From assembly GCF_000424585.1 (NCBI RefSeq), contig NZ_KE384211.1, forward strand, positions 332,698 through 392,837: 60,140 nt of DNA, given 5' to 3'. The stretch comes from Butyrivibrio sp. MC2013. GTDB lineage: Bacteria > Bacillota > Clostridia > Lachnospirales > Lachnospiraceae. Of the stretch, positions 26,065 through 34,942 are shown piece by piece (the stretch's first letter is position 1; every line of letters begins with the position of its first letter). The translations under genes and the position numbers were made by a program. A model generated the notes under the pieces. That model saw only the letters and a program-made list of their open reading frames with translations. It was not told the origin of the DNA and searched no databases.

Positions 26065-26959
26065 ATCCGGCCCCCTTTGTCTCACTGATAAATATTTCCT
26101 CCAAAGTCAACGGCAGCATTTCAAAGAAGATAGTCTCATAGGACCTGAACAGCTGCATCACGTCCTCTCTTTTGCCCCTTAGGGTGATGGTATATACTCT
26201 GCCTCTCTTCTCGTAGCTGATAAGTCCCGGCATCTGAGGGATCATCTGCTCATCTGATTCATTAGTGAATACACACTGGACCTTCTGCAGCTCCAGCTTC
26301 ATATCCTCTATATCCTCTGACAAGAGCACGCCTCCCTTATGAAGAAGGCCTACATGGTCACTGATATCCTCCAGCTCTCTCAGGTTGTGGGATGTCATGA
26401 CCGGGGTGAAATCTCTGGACTGTATCTCGCCTGCAAATATGCTCTTCACAGCCTGTCTAACCACAGGATCCAGTCCATCAAAGGTCTCATCCAGAAAAAG
26501 GTATCTGCTTCCTGCACATATTCCAAGGATCAGCGCCGTCTGCCTCTTCATACCCTTGGAAAAGCCTCCGATCTTCTTGGTCTTGTCAAAGCCAAAGTCG
26601 TCCAGGAGCTTCTCGCATCTCTCCTTGTCAAAAGAGGGATAAAAGAGTTTATAATAGCATGCCATATCCATAGGTGTGGAATCAGGCAGGAAATACAATT
26701 CATCAGGCACAAAGAATATATCCTTTTTTATATCAGGATTATTAAATACCTTTTGATTATCTATGATCATACTGCCCTTATCCTGAAGCAATACGCCTGC
26801 CATGATCCTCATAAGTGTGGACTTGCCGGCACCGTTGGTTCCTATAAGTCCGAAGATCTGATGCTCCTTGATATCAAGAGTCAGATCTGTCAAAGCTTTT
26901 GTCTCCTGTCCTTTTTCTTCAGAGTAGAAGGTTTTACTCAGGTCTTTGATCTCTATCAT
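26036..26959 (-). CDS. ABC transporter ATP-binding protein, YtrB-like
   Basis: 307 residues. Walker A GTNGAGKSTLM, Q-loop region FFVPDELYFLPD, signature GGFSKGMKRQTALI, Walker B YLFLDETFDGLD and switch His in VMTSHNLRE. The C-terminal 80 residues after about 225 are a family-specific domain. It pairs with the overlapping permease. It starts four bases before the end of the GntR gene (ATGA overlap), so the three genes form one operon. Confidence 0.92.
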   Translation of the reverse strand: MIEIKDLSKTFYSEEKGQETKALTDLTLDIKEHQIFGLIGTNGAGKSTLMRIMAGVLLQDKGSMIIDNQKVFNNPDIKKDIFFVPDELYFLPDSTPMDMACYYKLFYPSFDKERCEKLLDDFGFDKTKKIGGFSKGMKRQTALILGICAGSRYLFLDETFDGLDPVVRQAVKSIFAGEIQSRDFTPVMTSHNLRELEDISDHVGLLHKGGVLLSEDIEDMKLELQKVQCVFTNESDEQMIPQMPGLISYEKRGRVYTITLRGKREDVMQLFRSYETIFFEMLPLTLEEIFISETKGAGYDVKKLIIE

Positions 26960-27327
26960 TTGTCTGTCACCCCGCTCTCTCTTAAACTGTTTAATATAGT
27001 CTCTCTTGTGATCCCTATCTCCTCAGCCTCTCTTATCAGAGCATCGATAGCCTCCAGGATCCTGGTCTTTCTGATATCCACTCTGCCGGAGTCAGCCTTT
27101 ACAAAGCTGCCCCTGCCCTTGATGCTATAGATAAAACCCTCACGTTCCAGCTCACCAAAAGCCTTCTGGACCGTATTGGGATTAGTGGACAGTTCCATGG
27201 CCAGGCTTCTCACAGAAGGCATCTGCTCGTCAGCTGTTAGCACTCCTGATAGGATCAACTTCTTGAAGCCTTCGGATATCTGCTCATAGATAGGTCTGCT
27301 GTCGTGATAATCAATATTTACCAGCAC
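26956..27327 (-). CDS. GntR-family repressor of the YtrA type
   Basis: 123 residues from the GTG at 27327, eight bases from GGAGG; this gives the N-terminus MLVNIDYHDSRPIYEQI, the usual start of YtrA-type regulators. An in-frame ATG six bases upstream lies too close to the ribosome site. The winged helix-turn-helix covers about 10-75 (LSTNPNTVQKAFGELEREG, then GRGSFV); the short C-terminal tail is a dimerising helix, without a ligand domain. It probably represses its own operon through the palindrome at 27378-27398. Confidence 0.92.
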   Translation of the reverse strand: MLVNIDYHDSRPIYEQISEGFKKLILSGVLTADEQMPSVRSLAMELSTNPNTVQKAFGELEREGFIYSIKGRGSFVKADSGRVDIRKTRILEAIDALIREAEEIGITRETILNSLRESGVTDK

Positions 27328-27377
27328 ATCCATCCCCTCCTTTTTGAGTGATCACCAGCATACGTTCATGTATGTAG

Positions 27378-27398
27378 TGTATTAGTTGTCCTAGTACA
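27378..27398. promoter_or_regulatory. Probable operator of the YtrA-type repressor
   Basis: Inverted repeat TGTATTAG-TTGTC-CTAGTACA (7 of 8 bases pair). It lies directly downstream of the -10 box, over the expected transcription start, where bound repressor would block RNA polymerase. Confidence 0.6.
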
Positions 27399-27427
27399 GT
27401 TATAGTACACCTAATATTAAATGTCAA
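27399..27427 (-). promoter_or_regulatory. Promoter of the ytr-like operon
   Basis: TTGACA, 17 bases, TATAAC on the minus strand, about 65 bases ahead of the GntR start codon. Confidence 0.75.
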
Positions 27428-27447
27428 TAATTAATTTAGCTTCTTAG

Positions 27448-27485
27448 TATCAAAAAACCGGAACAGCTAGCTCGCCATTCCGGTT
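27448..27485 (-). terminator. Intrinsic terminator of the XRE regulator gene
   Basis: Stem AAAAACCGGAA...TTCCGGTTTTT followed on the minus strand by a run of T. It lies 12 bases after the stop of the XRE gene. Confidence 0.85.
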
Positions 27486-27496
27486 TTTGGACGGGT

Positions 27497-28216
27497 TTAT
27501 ATACTTTCCTCTATTTCCTCAATTATGTGTATCAGGTCTTTGATAGATTCTCCTCTCCTTATCCTCTCCTGAAGGCTTCGCTCCAAGGTCAGATATGATA
27601 TCTTCTCAGGTATCAGGTCATCTGCTACTCCGGGATACTGAGCCTTGATGTTATCCACCATGATCTTTACCAGCTGCTTATTGAGTACGTCTGCGTAATT
27701 ATCCCTGCAACAGTTAGCAGCCTTATCTATGATATCTTCAAAGCTATCTGTAGTTGAAGAGCCCCTTTCTCTCACCTTGCCATATATCAGCACCTGATAT
27801 GCATCATCTGCCAGATCCGTATTATCCCGAAGGTGCAGCAGGGGCATCAGCATACCTGTTTCACTTGCCAGAGCCTTTCTCTTATCAGCTATATATTCTG
27901 TCTTTAGCCCCTCTATAAAGAGAGGAATGACATCAGCTCCAAACTCTATAGTCATAGGCTCTGCAATGAGGCTGGCTGTAGCCTCCTTGAGGTCGCTGTT
28001 TTCAGCAATAGAGTCTTCTATCCCCAGCAAGGTATCTGCGCTTACTCCCAGCACAGATGCGATACCTGCAAATACGCCCAGATCTGGCAGCCCATTGTCC
28101 CGCTCCCATTTGCTCACAGCCTGAGCAGTCACACCTATTCTGGAAGCCAGCTCCTCCTGAGTCAGTTTCATAGCTTGTCTGTAATGGCAGATTCTCACTC
28201 CTATACTGTTTCCCAT
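27497..28216 (-). CDS. XRE-family transcriptional regulator
   Basis: 239 residues. The N-terminal helix-turn-helix (about 5-65) reads IGVRICHYRQAMKLTQEELA, then VTAQAVSKWERDNGLPDL. The remaining 170 residues are all-helical, likely a TPR-like effector or dimerisation region, with no known ligand motif. Monocistronic, with its own terminator; faces the same way as the ytr-like operon but is separated from it. Target genes unknown. Confidence 0.9.
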   Translation of the reverse strand: MGNSIGVRICHYRQAMKLTQEELASRIGVTAQAVSKWERDNGLPDLGVFAGIASVLGVSADTLLGIEDSIAENSDLKEATASLIAEPMTIEFGADVIPLFIEGLKTEYIADKRKALASETGMLMPLLHLRDNTDLADDAYQVLIYGKVRERGSSTTDSFEDIIDKAANCCRDNYADVLNKQLVKIMVDNIKAQYPGVADDLIPEKISYLTLERSLQERIRRGESIKDLIHIIEEIEESI

Positions 28217-28339
28217 ATACGCAGCCCTTTCTTATAACAAACAGCTACAATTGTTTCTGATATACATTGTACAGCAGATTCCGGCTCAAATATATCAACC
28301 ATAAGTTTATATGATATAAACTGCTTTTTTCTTTAACTG

Positions 28340-28386
28340 CAAAACAGGCACCTACCATTAGTATTTCTACTAAAGGTAAGTGCCTA
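28340..28386 (-). terminator. Intrinsic terminator of tyrS
   Basis: Stem AGGCACTTACC...GGTAGGTGCCT with a 17-base loop, followed by GTTTTG on the minus strand. The rest of the 28217-28458 gap shows only AT-rich sequence that probably holds the XRE promoter. Confidence 0.65.
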
Positions 28387-28458
28387 AAGTGCTTTCAAAT
28401 CCCCTTATTAAGCTCTGATATCAAAGCGATCCGGCACATGTCTTTGACATATAAAGGC

Positions 28459-29685
28459 TTAGAAGGTCACTCTCTTAAACGCCTTCTTACCGCGCCTCAC
28501 CATCACGCCGTCACCTGAGAAGAAATCCTTGTCATAGGCTGCAGCAATATCTGTAACCTTCTCATCAGCAACTGTTACGCCGCCCTGCTGTACATTTCTC
28601 CTGGCTTCGCTTCTGGTTGCGCACAGACCTGATGAAACCAGAACCTGAAGGATATCCACCTTGCCGTCTCTGAAGTCTTCTTCCTTAAGAGGAGAAGCAG
28701 GAACTGTACTGATATCTGAGCTGCCGCCTGCAAAGAGAGCCTTGGCGCCTTCCTGAGCCTTCTTTGCTTCTTCCTCGCCGTGTACCAGACTGGTAAGCTC
28801 AAATGCCAGGATCTCCTTCTTTTCATTGATCCTGGAATCATCCCATTTTGCCATCTCATCGATCTCATCAATGGGAATAAATGTCAGCATGCGCAGGCAC
28901 TTGTCCACATCATCATCGCCCACATTTCTCCAGTACTGGTAGAAATCGTAAGGTGATGTCTTCTTGGGATCCAGCCATACAGCGTTACCTGCTGTCTTAC
29001 CCATCTTCTTGCCCTGAGAGTCTGTGAGCAGAGTGATTGTCATAGCGTGAGCGTCCTTACCCAGCTTTCTTCTGATCAGCTCTGTACCGCCCAGCATATT
29101 GCTCCACTGATCATCACCGCCAAACTCAAGGTTGCAATCGTATTTCTGGAACATGTAATAGAAATCATAAGACTGCATGATCATGTAGTTGAATTCCAGG
29201 AAGGACAGACCCTTTTCCATACGCTGCTTGTAGCACTCAGCACGGAGCATGTTATTAACTGAGAAGCATGCGCCTACCTCTCTGAGGAGTTCAATGTAAT
29301 TGAGGTTCATCAGCCAGTCTGCATTATTGACCATCATAGCCTTGCCATCAGAGAAATCAATGAACTTCTCCATCTGTCTCTTAAAGCACTCTGCGTTATG
29401 ATCAATATCTTCCCTGGTCAGCATCTTACGCATATCGGTCCTACCTGTGGGATCACCGATCATAGTGGTGCCTCCGCCGATGAGGGCGATGGGCTTATTG
29501 CCTGCCATCTGCAATCTCTTCATCAGTGTCAGGGCCATGAAATGTCCTGCTGTAAGAGAATCTGCGGTACAGTCAAATCCAATATAGAATGTTGCCTTAC
29601 CTGAATTGATCAGATCTTTGATCTGATCTTCATCTGTGACCTGAGCTATCAGGCCTCTGCGTTTGAGTTCTTCGTAAATGTCCAT
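28459..29685 (-). CDS. tyrS: Tyrosyl-tRNA synthetase
   Basis: 408 residues, the usual length. Class I marks: FYIGFDCTADSLTAGHFMAL (HIGH-like site with the tyrosine-binding Asp pocket), GDPTGRTDMR, FGGDDQWSNMLGG and the KMSKS variant GKKMGKTAGN. The C-terminal S4 RNA-binding domain starts at about 340 (LVSSGLCATRSEARRNVQQGG). It charges tRNA-Tyr. GGAGG stands seven bases before the ATG, and the gene is under a T-box leader. Confidence 0.97.
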   Translation of the reverse strand: MDIYEELKRRGLIAQVTDEDQIKDLINSGKATFYIGFDCTADSLTAGHFMALTLMKRLQMAGNKPIALIGGGTTMIGDPTGRTDMRKMLTREDIDHNAECFKRQMEKFIDFSDGKAMMVNNADWLMNLNYIELLREVGACFSVNNMLRAECYKQRMEKGLSFLEFNYMIMQSYDFYYMFQKYDCNLEFGGDDQWSNMLGGTELIRRKLGKDAHAMTITLLTDSQGKKMGKTAGNAVWLDPKKTSPYDFYQYWRNVGDDDVDKCLRMLTFIPIDEIDEMAKWDDSRINEKKEILAFELTSLVHGEEEAKKAQEGAKALFAGGSSDISTVPASPLKEEDFRDGKVDILQVLVSSGLCATRSEARRNVQQGGVTVADEKVTDIAAAYDKDFFSGDGVMVRRGKKAFKRVTF

Positions 29686-29726
29686 AATCCACCTCCATTT
29701 TAGCTGCTCTCACGAAGGATTTCCGA

Positions 29727-30015
29727 CAAAAAAGTCCTTCGTGACCCATTTGATCACGAAGGACGAATAAATCGTGTTACCACCTTCATTCACACGCAGC
29801 TCACACTGCATGCCTCAGCGGGTACAATATTACTATCTATACCCTTCCGCTATAACGGTCGGACTCCGTAACCCCCTACTGACAATATGTTCAGGGATTC
29901 CGCTCACGAAGGTATTCACAAGTCATACGCTGCATGCGCCTCTCACCAACCGGCTGCTCTCTGTCGCCCGCTCATGACTGCTAATTGTTTCGATCACTGC
30001 GTTTGAATCTTATTA
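29727..30015 (-). promoter_or_regulatory. T-box riboswitch controlling tyrS
   Basis: The conserved antiterminator bulge appears as GGTGGTAACACG (29773-29784, minus strand), followed by a terminator GTCCTTCGTGA...TCACGAAGGAC with a T run (29727-29764). The specifier codon in stem I is TAC (29912-29914) in the context GTGAATACC, which matches tyrosine and the gene downstream. Uncharged tRNA-Tyr would stabilise the antiterminator and allow tyrS transcription. Confidence 0.93.
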
Positions 30016-30071
30016 TAACCAAGCTCGCCCAAAAGTCAACGGGTGAGTCAATGGGGACGTAACAAAATGAC

Positions 30072-31181
30072 TCACATGATTATCATATTCCTCCCCTTTG
30101 CCTTGCCCATGTAGAGCTTTTTGTCAGCAAAGGTGATAGCTTCGTCTATGCTTGCCTGCACTGCCTGGGGTGTGAGATCCGCGTCCATGGGAATTTCCAT
30201 GTCAGTGACACCAAAGGTCATGGTCACCTGCAGGTCCAGGTCATTCCACTCTATATGTGAGAAGCGGATCTTATCCAGCAGTTTATTCAGCAGATAAGCG
30301 GCATCATCCAGGTTTTCGTTTTTGAAGATAAAGAGGAATTCTTCGCCGCCCCATCTCACAGCCATGCCGTGGTCTTTCATAAAGGAGCTAAAGGTAGAAG
30401 CCAAAAATCTTAGGACTGCGTCTCCTGCATCATGTCCGTAAGTGTCATTGATCTTTTTGAAATAATCAATATCACCAATAGCTACAGATACGCCCCTTGT
30501 GATCTCCCCGCCCAGGATCATCTCGCTCAGATATGCCAGAGCCTTGGTCCTGTTGGGGAGCCTGGTCAGATGATCGTGACCTGCCTGGTCCATAAGCTTG
30601 GCATTGTACCTGGCAAGCTTGGCCTCAGTCTCCATCTTGTCGTGAGTAAAGAGAAAGAGGATGATCACAATAGACACAAAGATAGTGATGATATTGATCA
30701 TCTGAAATATGATAGAGACCGTCCTGGCCAGATGCTCAACGGGCTCATGGCTCATGTGCCAGATGTAGAGCAGCATTCTGAGGATAAAGACGCCTATACT
30801 CAGGAGGATCTTGCCAAAATCGCTGACATAGGTACCTGCAAATGCAAGCGTGATCAGCACAAAGACAAAATGCTGTACGCCGCACTCCCAGCCCCACCAG
30901 GCAACAAAGTAAGCCATCCATGCGCATAAAACAGCAGCGAATACGATCCTGGCAGGACCGTTTCGCTTCTGGTATGTCATCTCCACAGCGACCATATTGG
31001 CGACCAGCGCCATAGCGCTGATGATTATAGCTACAGACATTCTGTAAAAGGTAAATACAGACATCCAGCACATAAAATAAAAGCACATGAGAAGGGCGTT
31101 GAATCTTATCATGTAAGAAACACGCCTTCCCTCATTTTCGCCGGTCACATCTTTTACTAATACGTCAATAAAGTTATCCAT
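30072..31181 (-). CDS. Membrane diguanylate cyclase (GGDEF)
   Basis: 369 residues. Six or so membrane helices fill about 22-190 (a MASE-like sensory block), followed by a helical linker and a GGDEF domain (about 210-369). The active site reads RWGGEEF, and the metal/substrate segment IGDIDYFKKINDTYGHDAGD is intact, so the enzyme should be active in making cyclic di-GMP. There is no clear RxxD inhibitory site directly before it. Together with the PilZ protein at 13-14 kb it forms part of the c-di-GMP layer. Monocistronic. Confidence 0.93.
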   Translation of the reverse strand: MDNFIDVLVKDVTGENEGRRVSYMIRFNALLMCFYFMCWMSVFTFYRMSVAIIISAMALVANMVAVEMTYQKRNGPARIVFAAVLCAWMAYFVAWWGWECGVQHFVFVLITLAFAGTYVSDFGKILLSIGVFILRMLLYIWHMSHEPVEHLARTVSIIFQMINIITIFVSIVIILFLFTHDKMETEAKLARYNAKLMDQAGHDHLTRLPNRTKALAYLSEMILGGEITRGVSVAIGDIDYFKKINDTYGHDAGDAVLRFLASTFSSFMKDHGMAVRWGGEEFLFIFKNENLDDAAYLLNKLLDKIRFSHIEWNDLDLQVTMTFGVTDMEIPMDADLTPQAVQASIDEAITFADKKLYMGKAKGRNMIIM

Positions 31182-31185
31182 AATT

Positions 31186-31330
31186 GTTAAACTCGCAAAC
31201 GCTTCGCTTTTTGCTCGTTATAAAATCACTGCTGACGCAGTTCTACGGGTACGGGGCTTATAACCCCGCACCCGTAATCAAGATATTCCCACCACCTAAA
31301 GGTGGTGGGTTATCTTGATTATTTTATATA
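31186..31330. repeat. 145-bp repeat, copy 1
   Basis: Identical or nearly so to 32037-32181 in the same orientation. Three hairpins: CGCAAACGCTTCGCTTTTTGCTCG region, GGGTACGGGG...CCCCGCACCC, and AATCAAGATA..CCCACCACC..GGTGGTGGG..TATCTTGATT. Its right end contains the TAA stop of the gene at 31324. Confidence 0.92.
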
Positions 31331-31965
31331 TAAGGAGTAACATCAATGTTTTCTCCGCTTATTCCAACGTAAGCACCATCACCGGCTTCAGGAGCATCGC
31401 TATGAGCTATGAGCCATTTATTTCTTGCAAAGAGGAGCTTATCTTCCTTACTGCCTGCCTTAGGAATGACAATACCCTGATTGGTAGTCTGAGGCAGGGC
31501 TATGAGCACCTTAAAGCCCTTGTCCTTATGTCCCTGACAGGGTGCATAATGAAGGCTGGTAGCAAATACCTCAACCAGTACTCCCTTGGGCACCAGAAAG
31601 GCTTTGACCAGGGATGAATCCAGCTTATAATCATCATCCAATTCCCATTCACCTGCCAGGAGCAGGATAAAATCCTCAGTCCCCAAGTTAAACTCGCTGC
31701 TCCTATGATACTCAAGGCAGTTCATCCTGGTATTATGTCCATTACACCAGCCAAACTGTACAGGCGTGCCGCCGTACAGGGAATCAGCCAGGACCTTGCT
31801 TTCTTCCAGGCACTGAAGCTTTGGCTCCTCTGCCAGATATGCAACGCTATCTTCAGGGCATGGAGTATCCTCATCCAGTACCTTCAGGATATCTGTTACC
31901 TTTACGCCTTCAACCACTCTTCCGTATTTTTTAAATTCAGGATCTGTAACATTATAGATTTTCAT
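31324..31965 (-). CDS. DUF4867-like cupin-fold protein
   Basis: 213 residues from the ATG at 31965 with GGGGGG five bases ahead (the frame is open upstream). Features: ILKVLDEDTPCPED, FGWCNGHNTRMNCLEYHRSSE, DFILLLAGEWELDDDY, LHYAPCQGHKDKGFKVLIALP. The His and Glu in CNGHNTRMNCLEYHRSSE suit a cupin metal site. The family is often found near sugar or sugar-alcohol catabolic genes, but there are none here. The gene lies between two direct 145-base repeats, which suggests that it moved or was inserted as a unit. Confidence 0.75.
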   Translation of the reverse strand: MKIYNVTDPEFKKYGRVVEGVKVTDILKVLDEDTPCPEDSVAYLAEEPKLQCLEESKVLADSLYGGTPVQFGWCNGHNTRMNCLEYHRSSEFNLGTEDFILLLAGEWELDDDYKLDSSLVKAFLVPKGVLVEVFATSLHYAPCQGHKDKGFKVLIALPQTTNQGIVIPKAGSKEDKLLFARNKWLIAHSDAPEAGDGAYVGISGENIDVTPYI

Positions 31966-32036
31966 AGAGCCCCCCTTTTCAAGACACATAATGCGCAAGC
32001 CATGCGCAGATCATGACTTATATTACACAAAATATA

Positions 32037-32181
32037 GTTAAACTCGCAAACGCTTCGCTTTTTGCTCGTTATAAAATCACTGCTGACGCAGTTCTACGGG
32101 TACGGGGCTTATAACCCCGCACCCGTAATCAAGATATTCCCACCACCTAAAGGTGGTGGGTTATCTTGATTATTTTATATA
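32037..32181. repeat. 145-bp repeat, copy 2
   Basis: Second copy of the repeat at 31186, 851 bases further on, upstream of the DUF4867-like gene. The pair brackets that gene completely. After it, to 32253, is only AT-rich sequence. Confidence 0.92.
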
Positions 32182-32253
32182 TTTTAAGTATAAAACCTAT
32201 TTTACTTTTATAGAATATATTATTTTGTCTGCTTCTAAATATTTTTTATGAAA

Positions 32254-33075
32254 TTACAGATCATGAAAGCTGGGGCGCCTGTCCTTGAAAGTGCAGTATT
32301 TGGTAAAGCCTGCACGCAGGGCTACGTCCCTGCCCTTATCAAAGCCTCCTGCTACCCCCTCAGGCACATGAGCATCCGAGCCAAATGTTATGATCTCGCC
32401 GCCCATGGATCTGAAGCGTTTCAAGAGTCCCAGACAAGGATTGGGCTCATTTGAATTTCCGCCAAAGATGCTCTTGCAGTTCACATCCAGGCCCTTGCCC
32501 TCTTCTGCAAGGAGTCTCAGGATCCTGTCTGTCACATCCGCATAGTCCTTCCACTTATACTCAAAGGGCTCAGGTATATATCTTACAATATAGTCCAAGT
32601 GTCCAAGTACATCATAGTTTTTGAAGAGCCTGATATTCTCATAGGTGCACTCAAAAAACTCCCTGACAGCTTCCTTCTTGGACCTTCCTTCATAGAACTC
32701 GGGATAATAGGGATCCTTCTTGTTGCACAGATGATTAGACGCTATTACAAAGTCAAAGGGCCAGGAGTCAATATAATCGCTGTTCCTGCCGGATATATGA
32801 GGCTGCATACCCACCTCTACTCCAAATCGCACATCCACAGATCCTTTCGCTAAGGCCTTTGCCTCCATACAATCGTCATAATACTGCTGGGTATCCAGAT
32901 AGAAAATATTGCCCTCCTGGCTGCCGTGACTTGGATAATCCATATCCATGTGCTCTGTAAAGCACAGCTGCGTCAGCCCCCTTTCTTTCGCAGCTGCGAT
33001 CATCTCCGACATCGGAGCCTGACTGTCTCCCGAATGCTCGGAATGAACGTGGTAATCTCCAATTATCCTGCCCAT
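32254..33075 (-). CDS. hisK: Histidinol-phosphatase, PHP family
   Basis: 273 residues. The PHP metal site is complete: GDYHVHSEHSGDS, CFTEHMDMDYP, GVEVGMQPH, VIASNHLCNKKDPY, LGHLDYIVRY and FGSDAHVPEGV. HisK/HisJ removes the phosphate from histidinol phosphate in histidine synthesis. No other his genes are in the window, so it may serve other phosphoesters; the family match is strong, the substrate assumed. Confidence 0.85.
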   Translation of the reverse strand: MGRIIGDYHVHSEHSGDSQAPMSEMIAAAKERGLTQLCFTEHMDMDYPSHGSQEGNIFYLDTQQYYDDCMEAKALAKGSVDVRFGVEVGMQPHISGRNSDYIDSWPFDFVIASNHLCNKKDPYYPEFYEGRSKKEAVREFFECTYENIRLFKNYDVLGHLDYIVRYIPEPFEYKWKDYADVTDRILRLLAEEGKGLDVNCKSIFGGNSNEPNPCLGLLKRFRSMGGEIITFGSDAHVPEGVAGGFDKGRDVALRAGFTKYCTFKDRRPSFHDL

Positions 33076-33122
33076 AATAAAACACCGTACTTTCCTTTAT
33101 ATTCTAGATAATATGACGTAAG

Positions 33123-33300
33123 GGTCAAAAGTCATTTCGATTCGAGCTTGCTCGAAATCGAATATGAATTTATGACCCGCAAAACATGAGCAAAGTAGCA
33201 CGTAGTGCGGAATTGCGAATGTTTTAGGATTGTGAGAGTTTCGAAGAAACGGAACAATCCGTTAGTCATAAGGTGTCAAAAGGAACTTTTGACACCTACC
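33123..33300. repeat. Composite palindromic repeat
   Basis: Contains the GGGTCA...TGACCC hairpin (33127-33177) with an inner TTCGATTCGAG...CTCGAAATCGAA stem, the ACATGAGCAAAG...GCGAATGTTT module also seen at 23091-23443, and a perfect AGGTGTCAAAAG...CTTTTGACACCT hairpin at its right end. It fills the gap between surE and the PHP gene. Confidence 0.75.
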
Positions 33301-33341
33301 TCATAATAACAAAACGCTCTAATTTTATCGACACCAAAGTC

Positions 33342-34112
33342 TTATAATACAAAATTCTTCAGGGTGCCTACAGATATATATCCGTCCAGGATAGCCCTTA
33401 TATCTGTGCCCTCAGCCGCCTTCGTAACAGGTATAGGTGTGAGCCTCAGCTCCTTTTTGCCATAAGGCACCATGGCATCTGATGAGGACCATGCGCAGGC
33501 GATTTTATGACCTATATCATAGTTATCATCCCAAAAGGCGGTCCTTGCAGGGACTCTGTCATATTTTACTCCCTTATAATCTTCTATACTGCAGGAAGGG
33601 AAATTGACATTGAATATAGTGCCATCAGGAAGCTTTTTGGTGATCAGCTCAGCCATAATATCCCTGATATGAGCCTCCATTACCTCTTCATGGTAATCCG
33701 GATCATCAGGGAAAAAATTCTGGGAAAAGCATATGGCAGGTATATTATATAATACAGCTTCCATAGCTGCTCCCACAGTTGCAGAATAGAGAATATCAAA
33801 ACCGCAATTGGCTCCTCTGTTAATGCCCGAAAAGACTATGTCCGGAAGCTCATCCTTATCCATAAGGCCAAGAAAGGATGCTCTGACGCAGTCAGCCGGT
33901 GTGGCATCCATGGCATAGGCCTTGACACCTTCCACAGGGAAGTCCACCTTCTCTATATGCATCTTATCTCTAAGAGTAATATGATGGGACATAGCGCTGC
34001 ACTGCTCTCTGGGAGCTACTACAGTAACTTCGCCAAATTCCATAGCTGTCTTGGCCAGCAGGATGATCCCCTTAGCTTCTATTCCGTCATCATTGGTCAC
34101 AAAAATCCTCAT
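33342..34112 (-). CDS. surE: 5'-nucleotidase SurE
   Basis: 256 residues from the second of two adjacent ATGs, five bases from GGAGG. The family signature FVTNDDGIEAKG at the N-terminus gives the metal-binding Asp pair; a second metal ligand lies in SGINRGANCGFDILYSATVGAAMEA, and the Ser in REQCSAMSHH is also conserved. SurE is a metal-dependent nucleoside monophosphatase, used in stationary-phase survival. Single gene. Confidence 0.95.
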   Translation of the reverse strand: MRIFVTNDDGIEAKGIILLAKTAMEFGEVTVVAPREQCSAMSHHITLRDKMHIEKVDFPVEGVKAYAMDATPADCVRASFLGLMDKDELPDIVFSGINRGANCGFDILYSATVGAAMEAVLYNIPAICFSQNFFPDDPDYHEEVMEAHIRDIMAELITKKLPDGTIFNVNFPSCSIEDYKGVKYDRVPARTAFWDDNYDIGHKIACAWSSSDAMVPYGKKELRLTPIPVTKAAEGTDIRAILDGYISVGTLKNFVL

Positions 34113-34279
34113 CATTACCTCCGTATTTACAACTGTATCTTGGGCTGCATCTTATCGCAATTTTTATCTTCGAAATCTACTAGCCACTTACTATCTTTCA
34201 GCCCATAAACCGCAAGCTAATCTCCACCTATTGTACCTTTTTGCAGTTTAAAAAGTAAAGGAGTCAAAGACTATTTATC

Positions 34280-34825
34280 TTATCCCCTGTCTGTATAATC
34301 ATATCTTTTGATCTCGCAGTTTTTAATTCCGCAGGATGAAAACTCCTCATTAGTCATTTCTCTGAAGTAGGATTCCACCATCCTTGTGATCCCGTTATGT
34401 GCCACCAGGATGACCTCTCTGTTTCCCGCCTTTATATCATCCAGAAGATTATATATTCTCTGAGCCAGATGCAGCATAGATTCGCCTGTTCCAAATCTGC
34501 TTGCCATATCCTTTTTGGCTTCATGAAACTCGTCACCATTTCTAGGTGTAGACTCATATCTGCCAAAATTCTGTTCTATAAGCCTTGGCTCTACTTCCAT
34601 GGGTATCCCTGTTATCTCTGAGATATGCCTGGCTGTTTCCTTGGCCCTTACAAGGGGTGATGTCAATATGATATCCGCAGTGATGCCCTCTTCCAATATT
34701 TTCCTGCCGGTCTCTATTGCCTGCTCATGACCTCTTTGCGTAAGCTCTATATCTGTGGCTCCGCAGATCTTATTTTCCACGTTCCACACGGTCTCCCCGT
34801 GCCTGATAAAATAAAAATGATCCAT
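34280..34825 (-). CDS. Histidine phosphatase (phosphoglycerate-mutase-like)
   Basis: 181 residues. The phosphohistidine motif FIRHGETVWN is at the N-terminus; the second catalytic His is in ILVAHNGITRM, and LTSPLVRAKETARH carries the usual Arg. Members act on phosphosugars, alpha-ribazole phosphate or other small phosphates. Neighbours give no clue to the substrate. Single gene. Confidence 0.92.
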   Translation of the reverse strand: MDHFYFIRHGETVWNVENKICGATDIELTQRGHEQAIETGRKILEEGITADIILTSPLVRAKETARHISEITGIPMEVEPRLIEQNFGRYESTPRNGDEFHEAKKDMASRFGTGESMLHLAQRIYNLLDDIKAGNREVILVAHNGITRMVESYFREMTNEEFSSCGIKNCEIKRYDYTDRG

Positions 34826-34882
34826 ATTTCTTAGATTTCCTTCCTGTCCACTTCATATGCAAGATACTTTTTACTATAACAG

Positions 34883-34923
34883 AAAAAAAGCCATTTAACA
34901 GTAAAATGCACTGTTAAATGGCT
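34883..34923 (-). terminator. Intrinsic terminator of the cell-wall hydrolase gene
   Basis: Stem AGCCATTTAACAGT...ACTGTTAAATGGCT with a seven-base loop, then seven T on the minus strand. It shares the GCCATTTAACAG arm with the terminator at 36751. Confidence 0.9.
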
Positions 34924-34942
34924 AATATTCTCACTTATGATA

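Noticed and set aside
31186..32181. Composite transposon ends
   Set aside because: The repeats lack an encoded transposase and no terminal inverted repeats or target duplications were identified; reported as direct repeats only.
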